Part shown: piece by piece, positions 1 through 7,015 of the stretch
Numbering within the stretch: position 1 is the first letter of the stretch
Layout: every line of letters begins with the position of its first letter
Origin: Alphaproteobacteria bacterium
GTDB taxonomy: Bacteria > Pseudomonadota > Alphaproteobacteria > Puniceispirillales > Puniceispirillaceae
Length of the DNA stretch: 11,025 nt
Direction of reading: 5' to 3'
Assembly (NCBI GenBank): GCA_022425565.1
Contig: JAKMFG010000209.1
Coordinates: 1 to 11,025 of the forward strand
Position numbers and translations under genes: made by a program
Notes under the pieces: generated by a model
What the model was told of the DNA's origin: nothing
Seen by the model: the letters and a program-made list of their open reading frames with translations, nothing else
The model's database searches: none

Positions 1-787
1 CCCCGTCACCATCCGCCATCATGTCGATGCTGAAGACCACCTCCGGATCGAAGGCAAGCGACGGGTCCATCAGGTGATGTGGCAGCGGGTCCTGGGCAAG
101 CGCCTCGATAAAGGCCATATAGTCCGGCTTTGGCGAGATATGCGCGGGGATGGAAGTCCGCACCCTGACAGAAGCCGCATCATAGGATGCGGTGTAATGC
201 AGCTCGCCATGATCCACCGGCCGGAAATTGGCATGGGCGAGATACATCATTTCCATCGGCGTCTGCTTCAGGTTTTCTACTGCCAGAGACACACCCAGAA
301 GCGCGGAGCCAGCCGTCATGGCAACCCTTGCCGTTGCCAGATAATTGGTGCTGAAAGCGACTGTATGCCGGTAGCTGCCGCCAACCGTCACAACTCCCTC
401 GCCCTCGTCTATCTCGAGCCAGGCTTGCTGGAAGGGCGCGTTCGGCAATTCGCCATGCAGCAGATGGGTATCTTCGGGGCCCGGCGCACCGAGACCTGCC
501 AGACCGCAATGGATCATGAAGGCGCCATAGGTTTCCAGATAGACCTGCGTGTCGACGGGTTCGTCGAACATCGAGCGCATTGTCAGGTCGCGGCCGTCGA
601 ACCCGGCACGCCAGATCTGCTGCCCCTTGAACGGCAGTATAATGATCTCACCGCGGGCATTGCGGACACGCAGCGCCTCGATCCCTGAATCATATCTGAA
701 GGCCGAGACGGTGAACTCGCCTGCCTCCAGAAGCCGGCGTTCACGGTCTTCAAAGCTGGAACGGTGAAGCTCGATCCGGACCGCCAT
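1..787 (-). CDS. DUF4432 / aldose-1-epimerase-like protein (3' end cut off by window edge)
   Basis: The frame is open from an ATG at 787 to the left edge, giving 262 codons with the C-terminus missing. The start is supported by GGGAG about 5 nt upstream in the 15-nt gap after the ATPase gene. The protein resembles the DUF4432 branch of the galactose-mutarotase-like beta-sandwich fold. Visible family-like motifs are H93-C-G with the following GLxGxGAPGPED stretch, then LLHGELPN (residues 109-116), and a late MYLAHANF (181-188) matching the usual 'YHxNxG'-type region. Members of this family are thought to act on sugar anomers or epimers and are often found with sugar ABC transporters, but few have a proven substrate. 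As the last visible gene of the transporter operon it probably conditions the imported sugar. The family call is fairly sure; the reaction is not. Confidence 0.85.
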   Translation of the reverse strand, partial: MAVRIELHRSSFEDRERRLLEAGEFTVSAFRYDSGIEALRVRNARGEIIILPFKGQQIWRAGFDGRDLTMRSMFDEPVDTQVYLETYGAFMIHCGLAGLGAPGPEDTHLLHGELPNAPFQQAWLEIDEGEGVVTVGGSYRHTVAFSTNYLATARVAMTAGSALLGVSLAVENLKQTPMEMMYLAHANFRPVDHGELHYTASYDAASVRVRTSIPAHISPKPDYMAFIEALAQDPLPHHLMDPSLAFDPEVVFSIDMMADGDG

Positions 788-802
788 TCAATCTCCCGTG
801 GA

Positions 803-1873
803 TCAGCGAATACGCTCGCCGCTTGTCTCGTCGAAAATATACAGGTTCTCCGGCGGCAGCACGACACCAACAGCGTCCCCCTGCTTGCCGTCAAAATCCT
901 TGTGCGCCTTCACCACGATCTGGTCGTCCCCCCAATTGACCGTGACCAGCGTATGGTCGCCGATCAGCTCGGTGGTATAGATCTGTCCGCTGATCGTGCC
1001 TTTCTTCGGGTCGGTAACGCTGCAATCCTCAGGCCTGACGCCGGCAACGGCCTTGGCGATCTGCCCCTTTACCTTGGTCTTCACCTTGGCCCCGTTGGTC
1101 TGGAAGCTTGCACCTTCGAGGCTGCCATGGATGACATTCATCGCCGGTGAGCCGATGAACTGTGCGACGAACAGATTGGCCGGGTTGTTGTAGATTTCGG
1201 ATGGTGATGCCAGCTGCTGCAACACGCCCTTTTCCAGCACGGCCACACGGTGCGCCAGTGTCATCGCCTCGATCTGGTCGTGGGTGACATAGATCGTGGT
1301 GATGCCGAGTGTGCCCTGCATATGTTTCAGCTCGGCCCGCATGTGACCGCGCAGCTTGGCATCGAGGTTCGACAGTGGCTCGTCCATCAGGAACACTGAC
1401 GGGCGGCGGATGATCGCCCTGGCAAGCGCGACGCGCTGGCGCTGGCCACCTGACAGCTCGCGCGGGTAACGATCGAGCAAGGCCTCGAGCTGGACCTGCT
1501 TCGCCGCATCAAGGATGGCCGCGTCCATCTCGGCCTTCGGCAGTTTCTTCACCTTCAGCGGAAACCCGATATTCTCGGCAACTGTCTTGTGTGGATAGAG
1601 CGCATAGGACTGGAACACCATCGAGATATCTCGATATTTCGGCAGCACTTCGGTGACATCGCGGTTACCGATATGCACGCGTCCCGCGGTTGGTGCCTCC
1701 AGCCCGGACAGGATACGAAGCGCCGTCGTCTTTCCCGAGCCGGATGCCCCCAGCAGCACGAGAAACTCACCCGGTTGAACCTCGAGGTTGAACTCCTCCA
1801 GCACCTTCACGCTGCCGAAGCTCTTCTGCACGGCGTCAAATTTGACCGAGGCCTTGGTATTGCCGTCTGTCAT
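803..1873 (-). CDS. Carbohydrate ABC transporter ATP-binding protein (MalK/UgpC/MsmX type)
   Basis: This is the cytoplasmic ATPase that powers the sugar importer. It has 356 residues, the normal length for the MalK/UgpC group. All nucleotide-binding motifs are present: Walker A GASGSGKT (42-49), Q-loop Q88 in FQSYALYPH, signature LSGGQ (140-144), Walker B VFLMDEP (160-166), D-loop SNLD (168-171) and switch His198 in VTHD. The remaining roughly 120 residues form the C-terminal TOBE/OB regulatory region, including GVRPED. The gene begins 3 nt after the stop of the second permease. An AGGAG directly abuts the ATG with no spacer, and a GGGG lies slightly further upstream, so translation is probably coupled to the permease gene. 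The exact sugar cannot be read from this subunit. ATPases of this class are sometimes shared between transporters, but here it sits with its own permeases. Confidence 0.97.
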   Translation of the reverse strand: MTDGNTKASVKFDAVQKSFGSVKVLEEFNLEVQPGEFLVLLGASGSGKTTALRILSGLEAPTAGRVHIGNRDVTEVLPKYRDISMVFQSYALYPHKTVAENIGFPLKVKKLPKAEMDAAILDAAKQVQLEALLDRYPRELSGGQRQRVALARAIIRRPSVFLMDEPLSNLDAKLRGHMRAELKHMQGTLGITTIYVTHDQIEAMTLAHRVAVLEKGVLQQLASPSEIYNNPANLFVAQFIGSPAMNVIHGSLEGASFQTNGAKVKTKVKGQIAKAVAGVRPEDCSVTDPKKGTISGQIYTTELIGDHTLVTVNWGDDQIVVKAHKDFDGKQGDAVGVVLPPENLYIFDETSGERIR

Positions 1874-1876
1874 CTC

Positions 1877-3061
1877 CTACCCCTTCACGGCGCCGAGAAG
1901 GACGCCCTTTGAAATAAACCGCGTCAACAGGACCGCCATGATGATCACCGGGATGATCATCACCACCGTGACGGCGCACATCTCCCACCACAACACACCT
2001 TTCTCACCAGTGTTCTTGGCCGCAACCATGATCGGCATGGTCTGCACCTTTACGGTCGAGAGGAATACGGCGAACAGATATTCGTTCCAGTTGAGAACAA
2101 GGATCAGCAATGTCGTGGCGGCAAGACCCGGCCGTGTCAGCGGCATCACGATTTCCCAGAAAATTCCAAACCGCGTCGCGCCGTCGAGCTGTGCAGATTC
2201 CTCAAGCTCGATTGGCAAATTGGCGAAGAAGTCATGCATCAGCCAGACGACAATCGGCAGGTTGGCAACTGCGTAGAGCAGGATCAGCGCCAGATGCGTG
2301 TCCAGAAGGCGCACCGCCTGGAACATCACATAGAGTGGCACCACCACCACAATGGGCGGCAGGATGCGCTGCGAGATTATCCAGAACAGGATATCGCCAT
2401 TGCCAAGCGACATTTTGAAGTGGCGGCCGAGCGCGCGCGCAAGAAAGAAGAACAACGCCAGCGCCACCGCCGAAGACATCCACCAGGGCACGCCGGCATA
2501 GGTGGTCGCCAGAATGACCCCGACAATCAGCAGCACGAAGATCATGATGTTGCCGAATTTGGGCCGGTACTGGATCCGGGCGAGCGCGTAAGCCGCCATG
2601 GACCCGACAGCAACACAGAAAATGGTCGAGACGATGCTGATAACCACCGAATTGGTGAAGGCGAGGTAGATCTTGCAGATCTGCGGCTCCATCGGCGGGA
2701 TCGAGACCACCGGCGACAGGACAAAAGCAAAGCTGTTATGCGCCAGCAGATAGAGCTGGCGGGCGATTGCAGCCATATCGCAATAGGGATCGGCGGTGAA
2801 ATTGATCCGCCAGGCATCCAGCGTCGGCTGGAAATCCACAAACGGTATATAGCTCGGACCCTGATTGACCGCCGCCGCATCCTTGAAGGATGTGATGATC
2901 ACCCAGTAAATCGGGAACAGCACGAACAGCGACCAGATAGCAAGGAAGCTGTAGACCACGACCTTGGCCACCGGCGCCATCTTGCCGACGGCCGGTGGCT
3001 CGAACATCTTTTCGAGCAAGCTGCGCCTCTGCAGGTCGAATTTGGTGTGCGCGACGCTCAT
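1877..3061 (-). CDS. Carbohydrate ABC transporter permease 2 (MalG/UgpE-like, enlarged)
   Basis: This inner-membrane subunit has 394 residues; the MalG/UgpE type is usually about 270-300. TM1 is at about 33-57. The binding-protein-dependent transport domain is recognised by the EAA loop, EESAQLDGA followed by the conserved MP (about 287-307), which docks on the ATPase. The C-terminus (GVLLGAVKG) is typical of the family. Two insertions account for the extra length. One is periplasmic (about 85-130). The other is a strongly hydrophobic segment (about 168-225) that probably adds two membrane helices between the YALARIQYR cytoplasmic loop and the ILPPIVVVVPLY helix. The ATG overlaps the stop of permease 1 as ATGA (3058-3061), and the ribosome binding site is weak, which indicates coupled translation. 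There is no sign of a frameshift: the insertions are in frame and have normal composition. Confidence 0.95.
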   Translation of the reverse strand: MSVAHTKFDLQRRSLLEKMFEPPAVGKMAPVAKVVVYSFLAIWSLFVLFPIYWVIITSFKDAAAVNQGPSYIPFVDFQPTLDAWRINFTADPYCDMAAIARQLYLLAHNSFAFVLSPVVSIPPMEPQICKIYLAFTNSVVISIVSTIFCVAVGSMAAYALARIQYRPKFGNIMIFVLLIVGVILATTYAGVPWWMSSAVALALFFFLARALGRHFKMSLGNGDILFWIISQRILPPIVVVVPLYVMFQAVRLLDTHLALILLYAVANLPIVVWLMHDFFANLPIELEESAQLDGATRFGIFWEIVMPLTRPGLAATTLLILVLNWNEYLFAVFLSTVKVQTMPIMVAAKNTGEKGVLWWEMCAVTVVMIIPVIIMAVLLTRFISKGVLLGAVKG

Positions 3062-4212
3062 GCCCGTGTCTTTCTTATCTGTCCGAGGACCACATAGTTA
3101 AAGAAGGACGCGCAGACCACCACGGTCAGGATCAGCAGCAGATAGGCGATGGCCGCCGACGAGCCCATGTCGTTGGCGCGCCAGACATAGACCGAATGCA
3201 GCGTCATGGACTCGGTCGATGACCCGGGGCCGCCTCCGGTCATGATGTTCGGCAGATCCATGATCTTGAACGCCTCGATGGCGCGGATCAGAAGCACAGT
3301 CACCGCGACAGGTACAACCTGCGGCCAGGTCACCTCGCGAAAAATATGGAAACTGGACGCGCCATCGACCTGCGCCGCCTCGACATGATCACGCGGCACA
3401 TTTTCCAGCGCCGCCAGCATGCAGATGAAGATGAACGGTATCCATTGCCAGGAATCACAGATCATCATCACAAAACGCGCCGACCACGGGCTTGCCGACC
3501 ATACCCAGTCCTGAAGACCCAGCACGCCAAGGATAGGCTCGAACGGCCCCTTGGTGACATCGGCGATCATGCGCATTGCAAAGCCGACACCGAGTGGTGT
3601 GACCATCAGCGGAATGAAGAACAGCACCCGGAAAAAATTCCGTCCTCTGATCGGCTGCGAGCACAGGAACGCAAGACCGGTGCCGATCACAAACTGAACA
3701 AAACAGCCGAATAGAACATAGAACAGCGTTGTGTAGAGGGTGCCGATGGCATTGCCCGACAACAGCGATGCACAGAGGATATATCCAAGAAATATGGCCA
3801 TGGCGGCGGAAATCGAGCGGCCAAGCATGCGCACCCAGGTCGCTGTCTTCCAGGAGCGGTAGAGCCACCAGAGAACGGCAACCACAATAACGGCGAAGAT
3901 GAGCATGCCGAAGATGCTGAAAGGCTCGGTGCGGCCGAGGAAATGCACATCGCTGCTGCCGAAAAACTGCTTCTCGAAATTGCGCAGCCCGACATAGCGG
4001 AACTTCAGACCGTCACCGGTAAAGCGGACGCGACTAACCGCGAAGACCATCGAATAGATGGTCGGGAAAATGGCAAAAATCAGAATAAGGCTGACGGCAG
4101 GCGCAATGAAGAAAGTGCCAGCGTGGCGGTCGACCCACTCGCGCCACCGGTCAGCGGATGAGATGCCAGCCGGGGATGTCCCCGGCTGGCTGGTATTGGT
4201 TTGATATGACAT
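3058..4212 (-). CDS. Carbohydrate ABC transporter permease 1 (MalF/UgpA-like, enlarged)
   Basis: This inner-membrane subunit has 384 residues, against about 290-310 for the UgpA-like type. A hydrophilic N-terminus leads to TM1 (about 32-58). There follows an unusual insertion (about 85-155) with two hydrophobic stretches (FGMLIFAVIVVAVLWWLY and AAMAIFLGYILCASLL). The canonical transport domain then begins near FYVLFGCFVQFVIGTGLAF. The EAA loop, VEAAQVDGA followed by TWPQVVP, and the MTGGGPG motif are typical of sugar permeases. The ATG at 4210-4212 lies 11 nt after the binding-protein stop with no good Shine-Dalgarno sequence. A perfect inverted repeat (4165-4190) falls in codons 8-16. It pairs with the 1877-3061 permease to form the membrane channel. 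Confidence 0.95.
   Translation of the reverse strand: MSYQTNTSQPGTSPAGISSADRWREWVDRHAGTFFIAPAVSLILIFAIFPTIYSMVFAVSRVRFTGDGLKFRYVGLRNFEKQFFGSSDVHFLGRTEPFSIFGMLIFAVIVVAVLWWLYRSWKTATWVRMLGRSISAAMAIFLGYILCASLLSGNAIGTLYTTLFYVLFGCFVQFVIGTGLAFLCSQPIRGRNFFRVLFFIPLMVTPLGVGFAMRMIADVTKGPFEPILGVLGLQDWVWSASPWSARFVMMICDSWQWIPFIFICMLAALENVPRDHVEAAQVDGASSFHIFREVTWPQVVPVAVTVLLIRAIEAFKIMDLPNIMTGGGPGSSTESMTLHSVYVWRANDMGSSAAIAYLLLILTVVVCASFFNYVVLGQIRKTRA
4165..4190 (-). repeat. Perfect 12-bp inverted repeat in the 5' coding region of permease 1
   Basis: The arms GCCAGCCGGGGA (4165-4176) and TCCCCGGCTGGC (4179-4190) are exact reverse complements separated by 2 nt. The transcript can fold into a very GC-rich hairpin, with about 11 pairs around a 4-nt loop. 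It lies about 22 nt inside the permease ORF, in the residues reading QPGTSPAG, and 34 nt past the binding-protein stop. No T-run follows, so it is not a classical intrinsic terminator. A stem here could shield the binding-protein message from 3' decay or dampen permease translation. That would give the excess of binding protein over channel known for binding-protein-dependent importers such as malE-malF. The pairing is seen; the role is inferred. Confidence 0.75.
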
Positions 4213-4223
4213 CAGGACCGATA

Positions 4224-5699
4224 TCAGCTGCCAAGCGCGAGTGCCTGGGCAGCAATCTGCTCGTCACGGCCAAAGTCTTCGGTGACTTCTTCCCAGCCCT
4301 CTTCGATGTTCTCGAGAGCTTCATCTACCGAAATCTCGCCTGCCAGATAGCGGGCCAGTTCAGTATCAAGAACGACCGAAGTGTACTTCTGAGCACCCGG
4401 GATTTTCATGTCCGAGGCCATGTTGAGGCTGTTCAGAGCACCGTTGATCGCACCGATATAGTTCTCGGCAAGAGCCTGCGGCATGCCAGCCTTGACGAAC
4501 AGGTCGGGGCTGGACAGCTGCGACAGGCGATACGGGTTGTAGCCCGTGGCGCCGATGGTCACGTCGACACTCGATTGTGCGGACTGGTTCATATAGGACA
4601 GGAACGCATAGGCGGCGTCCTTTGTCTTCTGGTCGGCACGCTTGTTAACGGCACCGGCCCAGCCACCAAAGGCGGCGAACGGGGCGTAGTTGATGCCGTC
4701 GATCGAATGCGGCGCATTCGACTTGCTGACCGGAACCAGCTTGCCTGTGGCGCGGTCCAGAACCTCACGCGAGCCGAGACCGGAGATCGCATAGAGCTTG
4801 CCCTTGATGGCGGTTGCGTCATCGTCAAGCTGCAGCGGTCCCGGGTCACCCCACTCTACCAGCAGGCCACAACGGCCGGCCTTGAACAGGGCACGGGTGT
4901 CGCCGATGTCGAGGTTCAGCTCCTCGGGCGGACCGTACTTGCCGGTTTCCTTGTAGAGCTCGAACGCCTTCTTCCAGCCGTCATTGTTCACGATCGGCTT
5001 CATGGTGGCGTTGTTGAAGTGGAACCCCTCGCCAGTGCCTTGCGTCTGGACGATCGGCGCGGCGAAAGTCTGGATCGCGAAATAGGACTGGGCATTACGC
5101 TTCTTGAAGATACAGGAACCGAAGTCGCCCTCGCCGTCGCCATTCATGTCCTTGCCATGAATTTTCGACGCCACATCGAGATAGTCTTCCCAGGTCTTCG
5201 GCGGCTGCGCACCGGCAGCGTCGAGAACGTCCTTGCGGTAATAGACCATCTGGAAGTCGCCATCGACCATCAGCAGCTTGGTCTTGCCGCCGACCTTCTG
5301 GCCGAACTCACGGAAATAGGGTGCGACGTCGTCAAGGTCGATCTTGTCGTCCTTGGCGATGTAGGGATCGAGATCCTCCAGCAGACCTGCTGCGTCGAGC
5401 TCGACACCCCAGCCGGCAGCGAATACGCCGACATCGATCGAGTTCGTACCAGTCGACCAGTCACTCTGAATTTTAGGGAAAATTTCCGCATAGGGAACTT
5501 CGGTGACAACGATCTTTGCGCCCGTTGCCTCCTGGAATTCGACGCCACGTTCAACCAAACGGCCGGCGATGACGTAGCCAGGACGGGTCAGGATGTTGAC
5601 GGTAACACCGTCAAACTCACCCGCCATGGCGGCAGGGGCCGCGCCGACAAGCGCCATGGCGCCAGCCGTTAAGCCCAACAAACTCTTACGAATTGTCAT
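4224..5699 (-). CDS. Periplasmic sugar-binding protein of the ABC transporter (family 1 extracellular solute-binding protein)
   Basis: This secreted binding protein of 491 residues captures the sugar and delivers it to the permeases. I chose the ATG at 5697-5699 (MTIRKSLLG) because GGAGGA (5707-5712) lies 7 nt upstream; an in-frame ATG at 5714 would place this Shine-Dalgarno inside the gene. The N-terminus is a Sec signal peptide: RK, a hydrophobic core, and a probable cut after AAMA (residue 26). No lipobox Cys is seen. The mature part begins VTVNILTRPG and contains family-typical features: DVGVFAAGWGVEL, TWEDYLDVASKI, a Ca-binding-like loop DMNGDGEGDFGS (184-195), and GWAGAVNKRADQKTKDAAYAFLSY. 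The length is somewhat above the usual 400-450. It is first in the operon, followed by permease 1 after 11 nt. The ligand is unknown. Confidence 0.95.
   Translation of the reverse strand: MTIRKSLLGLTAGAMALVGAAPAAMAGEFDGVTVNILTRPGYVIAGRLVERGVEFQEATGAKIVVTEVPYAEIFPKIQSDWSTGTNSIDVGVFAAGWGVELDAAGLLEDLDPYIAKDDKIDLDDVAPYFREFGQKVGGKTKLLMVDGDFQMVYYRKDVLDAAGAQPPKTWEDYLDVASKIHGKDMNGDGEGDFGSCIFKKRNAQSYFAIQTFAAPIVQTQGTGEGFHFNNATMKPIVNNDGWKKAFELYKETGKYGPPEELNLDIGDTRALFKAGRCGLLVEWGDPGPLQLDDDATAIKGKLYAISGLGSREVLDRATGKLVPVSKSNAPHSIDGINYAPFAAFGGWAGAVNKRADQKTKDAAYAFLSYMNQSAQSSVDVTIGATGYNPYRLSQLSSPDLFVKAGMPQALAENYIGAINGALNSLNMASDMKIPGAQKYTSVVLDTELARYLAGEISVDEALENIEEGWEEVTEDFGRDEQIAAQALALGS
5115..5150 (-). other. 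EF-hand/dockerin-like calcium-binding loop in the sugar-binding protein
   Basis: Residues 184-195 of the binding protein read DMNGDGEGDFGS, with oxygen ligands at loop positions 1, 3, 5, 9 and 12 (D, N, D, D, S) and Gly at 6. This matches the DxNxDG calcium-loop pattern. Such loops occur in large sugar-binding proteins and usually stabilise the fold; they say nothing specific about the ligand. A Cys follows directly (GSC, residue 196). Confidence 0.5.
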
Positions 5700-5739
5700 G
5701 TTATTTTCCTCCACTGATTTATGGGTCGTTGATCTTCGC

Positions 5740-5756
5740 GCATCGTTTTTCGACGC
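5740..5756. promoter_or_regulatory. Imperfect palindrome, candidate operator or leader hairpin
   Basis: GCATCG, TTTTT, CGACGC form a 17-bp dyad with one mismatch. In the leftward transcript the mismatch becomes a G-U pair, giving a 6-bp stem with an AAAAA loop. It is nested inside the 6-bp inverted repeat GGGTCG/CGACCC (5723-5728 and 5761-5766). It lies 41 nt upstream of the binding-protein start. The size and centre would suit a LacI- or GntR-type dimer site, but I recognise no specific consensus. Confidence 0.35.
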
Positions 5757-5888
5757 TTTGCGACCCTTTATTGCTTAAAACCGTAGTGCAAAAATCAGGG
5801 ATTGGGAATAGCGCATGGGAATCCTGCGGGTGAGGAAGCGACACATTTCCCGCGCAGCCGGGTTGTTTGTATGCCAATATTTGCGTGA

Positions 5889-5927
5889 CAGGCATTCCCC
5901 GAGCTTGCCTGACCCGCGATAGGCAAG
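5889..5927 (+). promoter_or_regulatory. Two mutually exclusive stems ahead of the catabolic operon start
   Basis: The central segment CTTGCCTG (5904-5911) can pair in two ways. TGCCTG (5906-5911) is complementary to the upstream CAGGCA (5889-5894) with an 11-nt loop. CTTGCCT (5904-5910) is complementary to the downstream AGGCAAG (5921-5927) with a 10-nt loop. The second stem takes in the first bases of the Shine-Dalgarno region AAGGCGAG (5925-5932). The arrangement could switch ribosome access, but the stems are short and the transcription start is unknown. Confidence 0.3.
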
Positions 5928-5938
5928 GCGAGATGCTG

Positions 5939-7015
5939 ATGACTGCGAAGCCGGAAAACTGTCTGAATATCGGTGTCCTCGGATGCGGCCCGATTGCCCA
6001 GGCCGGGCATTTCGAAAGTGTCACCAAGGCCCGCAACACAAATCTCTATGCCATCTGCGACGTCGCCCGCGATCTGGTCGAACGGTTTGCCGTCACCCAT
6101 GGCGCCGAGACATGTTTCGAGTCCTATGAGCAGATGCTGGCCGATCCGAAACTCGATGCCGTGATCATTGCCACCGCAGATGCGTTCCACGTTCCGGCGA
6201 CGCTCCAGGCACTGGCGGCAGGCAAGCATGTGTTATGTGAAAAGCCACTCGGCGTGACGCTGGAAGAGGTGGAGGCGCTTGACACCGCTGTTGCCGATAG
6301 CGGGCTTAAACTGCAGGTCGGCCACATGAAGCGGTTCGATCCCGGCCTGCAAAGCGCAAAAGAATTTATCGACACAGAGATGGGTGACATGTTGGCCTTC
6401 AAGGCCTGGTACTGTGATTCGACCCATCGTTACGCGATGACGGATGCCGTCCAGCCACTGATCGTCAGGAGCACGGCAAGCCGCAGGCCGGCGCGTGACC
6501 CGAAAGCCGATCTGCAGCAATATTACATGCTGGCGCATGGCTGCCATCTTGTAGATACAGCACGCTATCTGTGCGGCGAAATCATTGCCGTGCAGGCCCG
6601 CCACCTGCAGCGTTTCGGCGCCTACAGCTGGTTTGTCGATGTCGAGTTTGCCAACGGCGCGCTCGGCCATCTGGACCTGACCGTCGCCGTCCGCATGGAC
6701 TGGCATGAGGGCTTCCAGCTCTATGGCGAGCATGGAAGCGTCATTGCCAAAACCTTCAACCCGTGGCTGTTCCGCTCCAGCGAAGTTGATATTTTCCGCG
6801 AATCCACCGGCGCGTCGTCACGCGTTCTGGGGGCTGATTCACATGTCTACCGGCGGCAGCTAGAGAGCTTTGCCGATGCGGTGCTGAAAGACAGGCCGGT
6901 CGCCGGCGCGGATGTCGCAGACGGCATTGCCTCGGTCAGGGCCATGCTTGCCATCGGCGAATCCGCCACAACGGGCAAGCTGGTAAACCTCGACGACGTG
7001 TCCGGGGCCATCTGA
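5939..7015 (+). CDS. Gfo/Idh/MocA family sugar or polyol dehydrogenase
   Basis: This is a cytoplasmic NAD(P)-dependent oxidoreductase of 358 residues, a normal length for the family. The N-terminal Rossmann domain starts NIGVLGCGPIAQ with GxGxxA (15-20). Asp41 at the end of beta2 (YAICD) favours NAD over NADP. The conserved CEKPLG (100-105) supplies the active-site Lys102. The C-terminal beta-sheet domain carries HGCHLVD, with His203 and Asp206 as the usual GxHxxD catalytic pair. The ATG at 5939 is preferred over the ATG at 5933 because AAGGCGAG then sits about 6 nt upstream; the frame is open further upstream to 5867, but that stretch looks non-coding. Its stop overlaps the next start (TGATG). 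Paired with a TIM-barrel isomerase as here, such enzymes often oxidise a sugar or inositol hydroxyl to a ketone. The substrate is unknown. Confidence 0.93.
   Translation: MTAKPENCLNIGVLGCGPIAQAGHFESVTKARNTNLYAICDVARDLVERFAVTHGAETCFESYEQMLADPKLDAVIIATADAFHVPATLQALAAGKHVLCEKPLGVTLEEVEALDTAVADSGLKLQVGHMKRFDPGLQSAKEFIDTEMGDMLAFKAWYCDSTHRYAMTDAVQPLIVRSTASRRPARDPKADLQQYYMLAHGCHLVDTARYLCGEIIAVQARHLQRFGAYSWFVDVEFANGALGHLDLTVAVRMDWHEGFQLYGEHGSVIAKTFNPWLFRSSEVDIFRESTGASSRVLGADSHVYRRQLESFADAVLKDRPVAGADVADGIASVRAMLAIGESATTGKLVNLDDVSGAI

Larger units (their letters stand above)
5700..5938. promoter_or_regulatory. Divergent intergenic control region between transporter and catabolic operons
   Basis: No credible gene is seen in these about 240 bp; short open frames here lack good start sites. 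The stretch is locally AT-richer (about 5701-5800) than the flanking genes and must hold the promoters of both operons. It contains the strong ribosome binding site of the binding protein (GGAGGA, 5707-5712), a palindrome at 5740-5756 and an outer inverted repeat GGGTCG/CGACCC (5723-5728 with 5761-5766). It also holds alternative stems at 5889-5927 and a weak Shine-Dalgarno AAGGCGAG (5925-5932) before the rightward operon. I could not pick convincing -35/-10 pairs for either direction. The arrangement suggests joint induction by the imported sugar, but no regulator gene is in the window. Confidence 0.7.

Noticed and set aside
2234..3097. A 287-codon plus-strand open frame opposite permease 2
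   Set aside because: The translation is rich in Arg, Asp, His and Gln with no fold, as expected from the complement of hydrophobic membrane codons.
4158..5672. A 504-codon open frame on the plus strand opposite the binding protein
   Set aside because: It is the antisense shadow of a clear signal-peptide-bearing binding protein. Its translation has no recognisable domain and long antisense frames are common at this G+C and codon usage.
5719..6229. Minus-strand open frames running through the divergent region
   Set aside because: They overlap the dehydrogenase coding region and the control region, lack a good ribosome binding site, and show no protein-like pattern.
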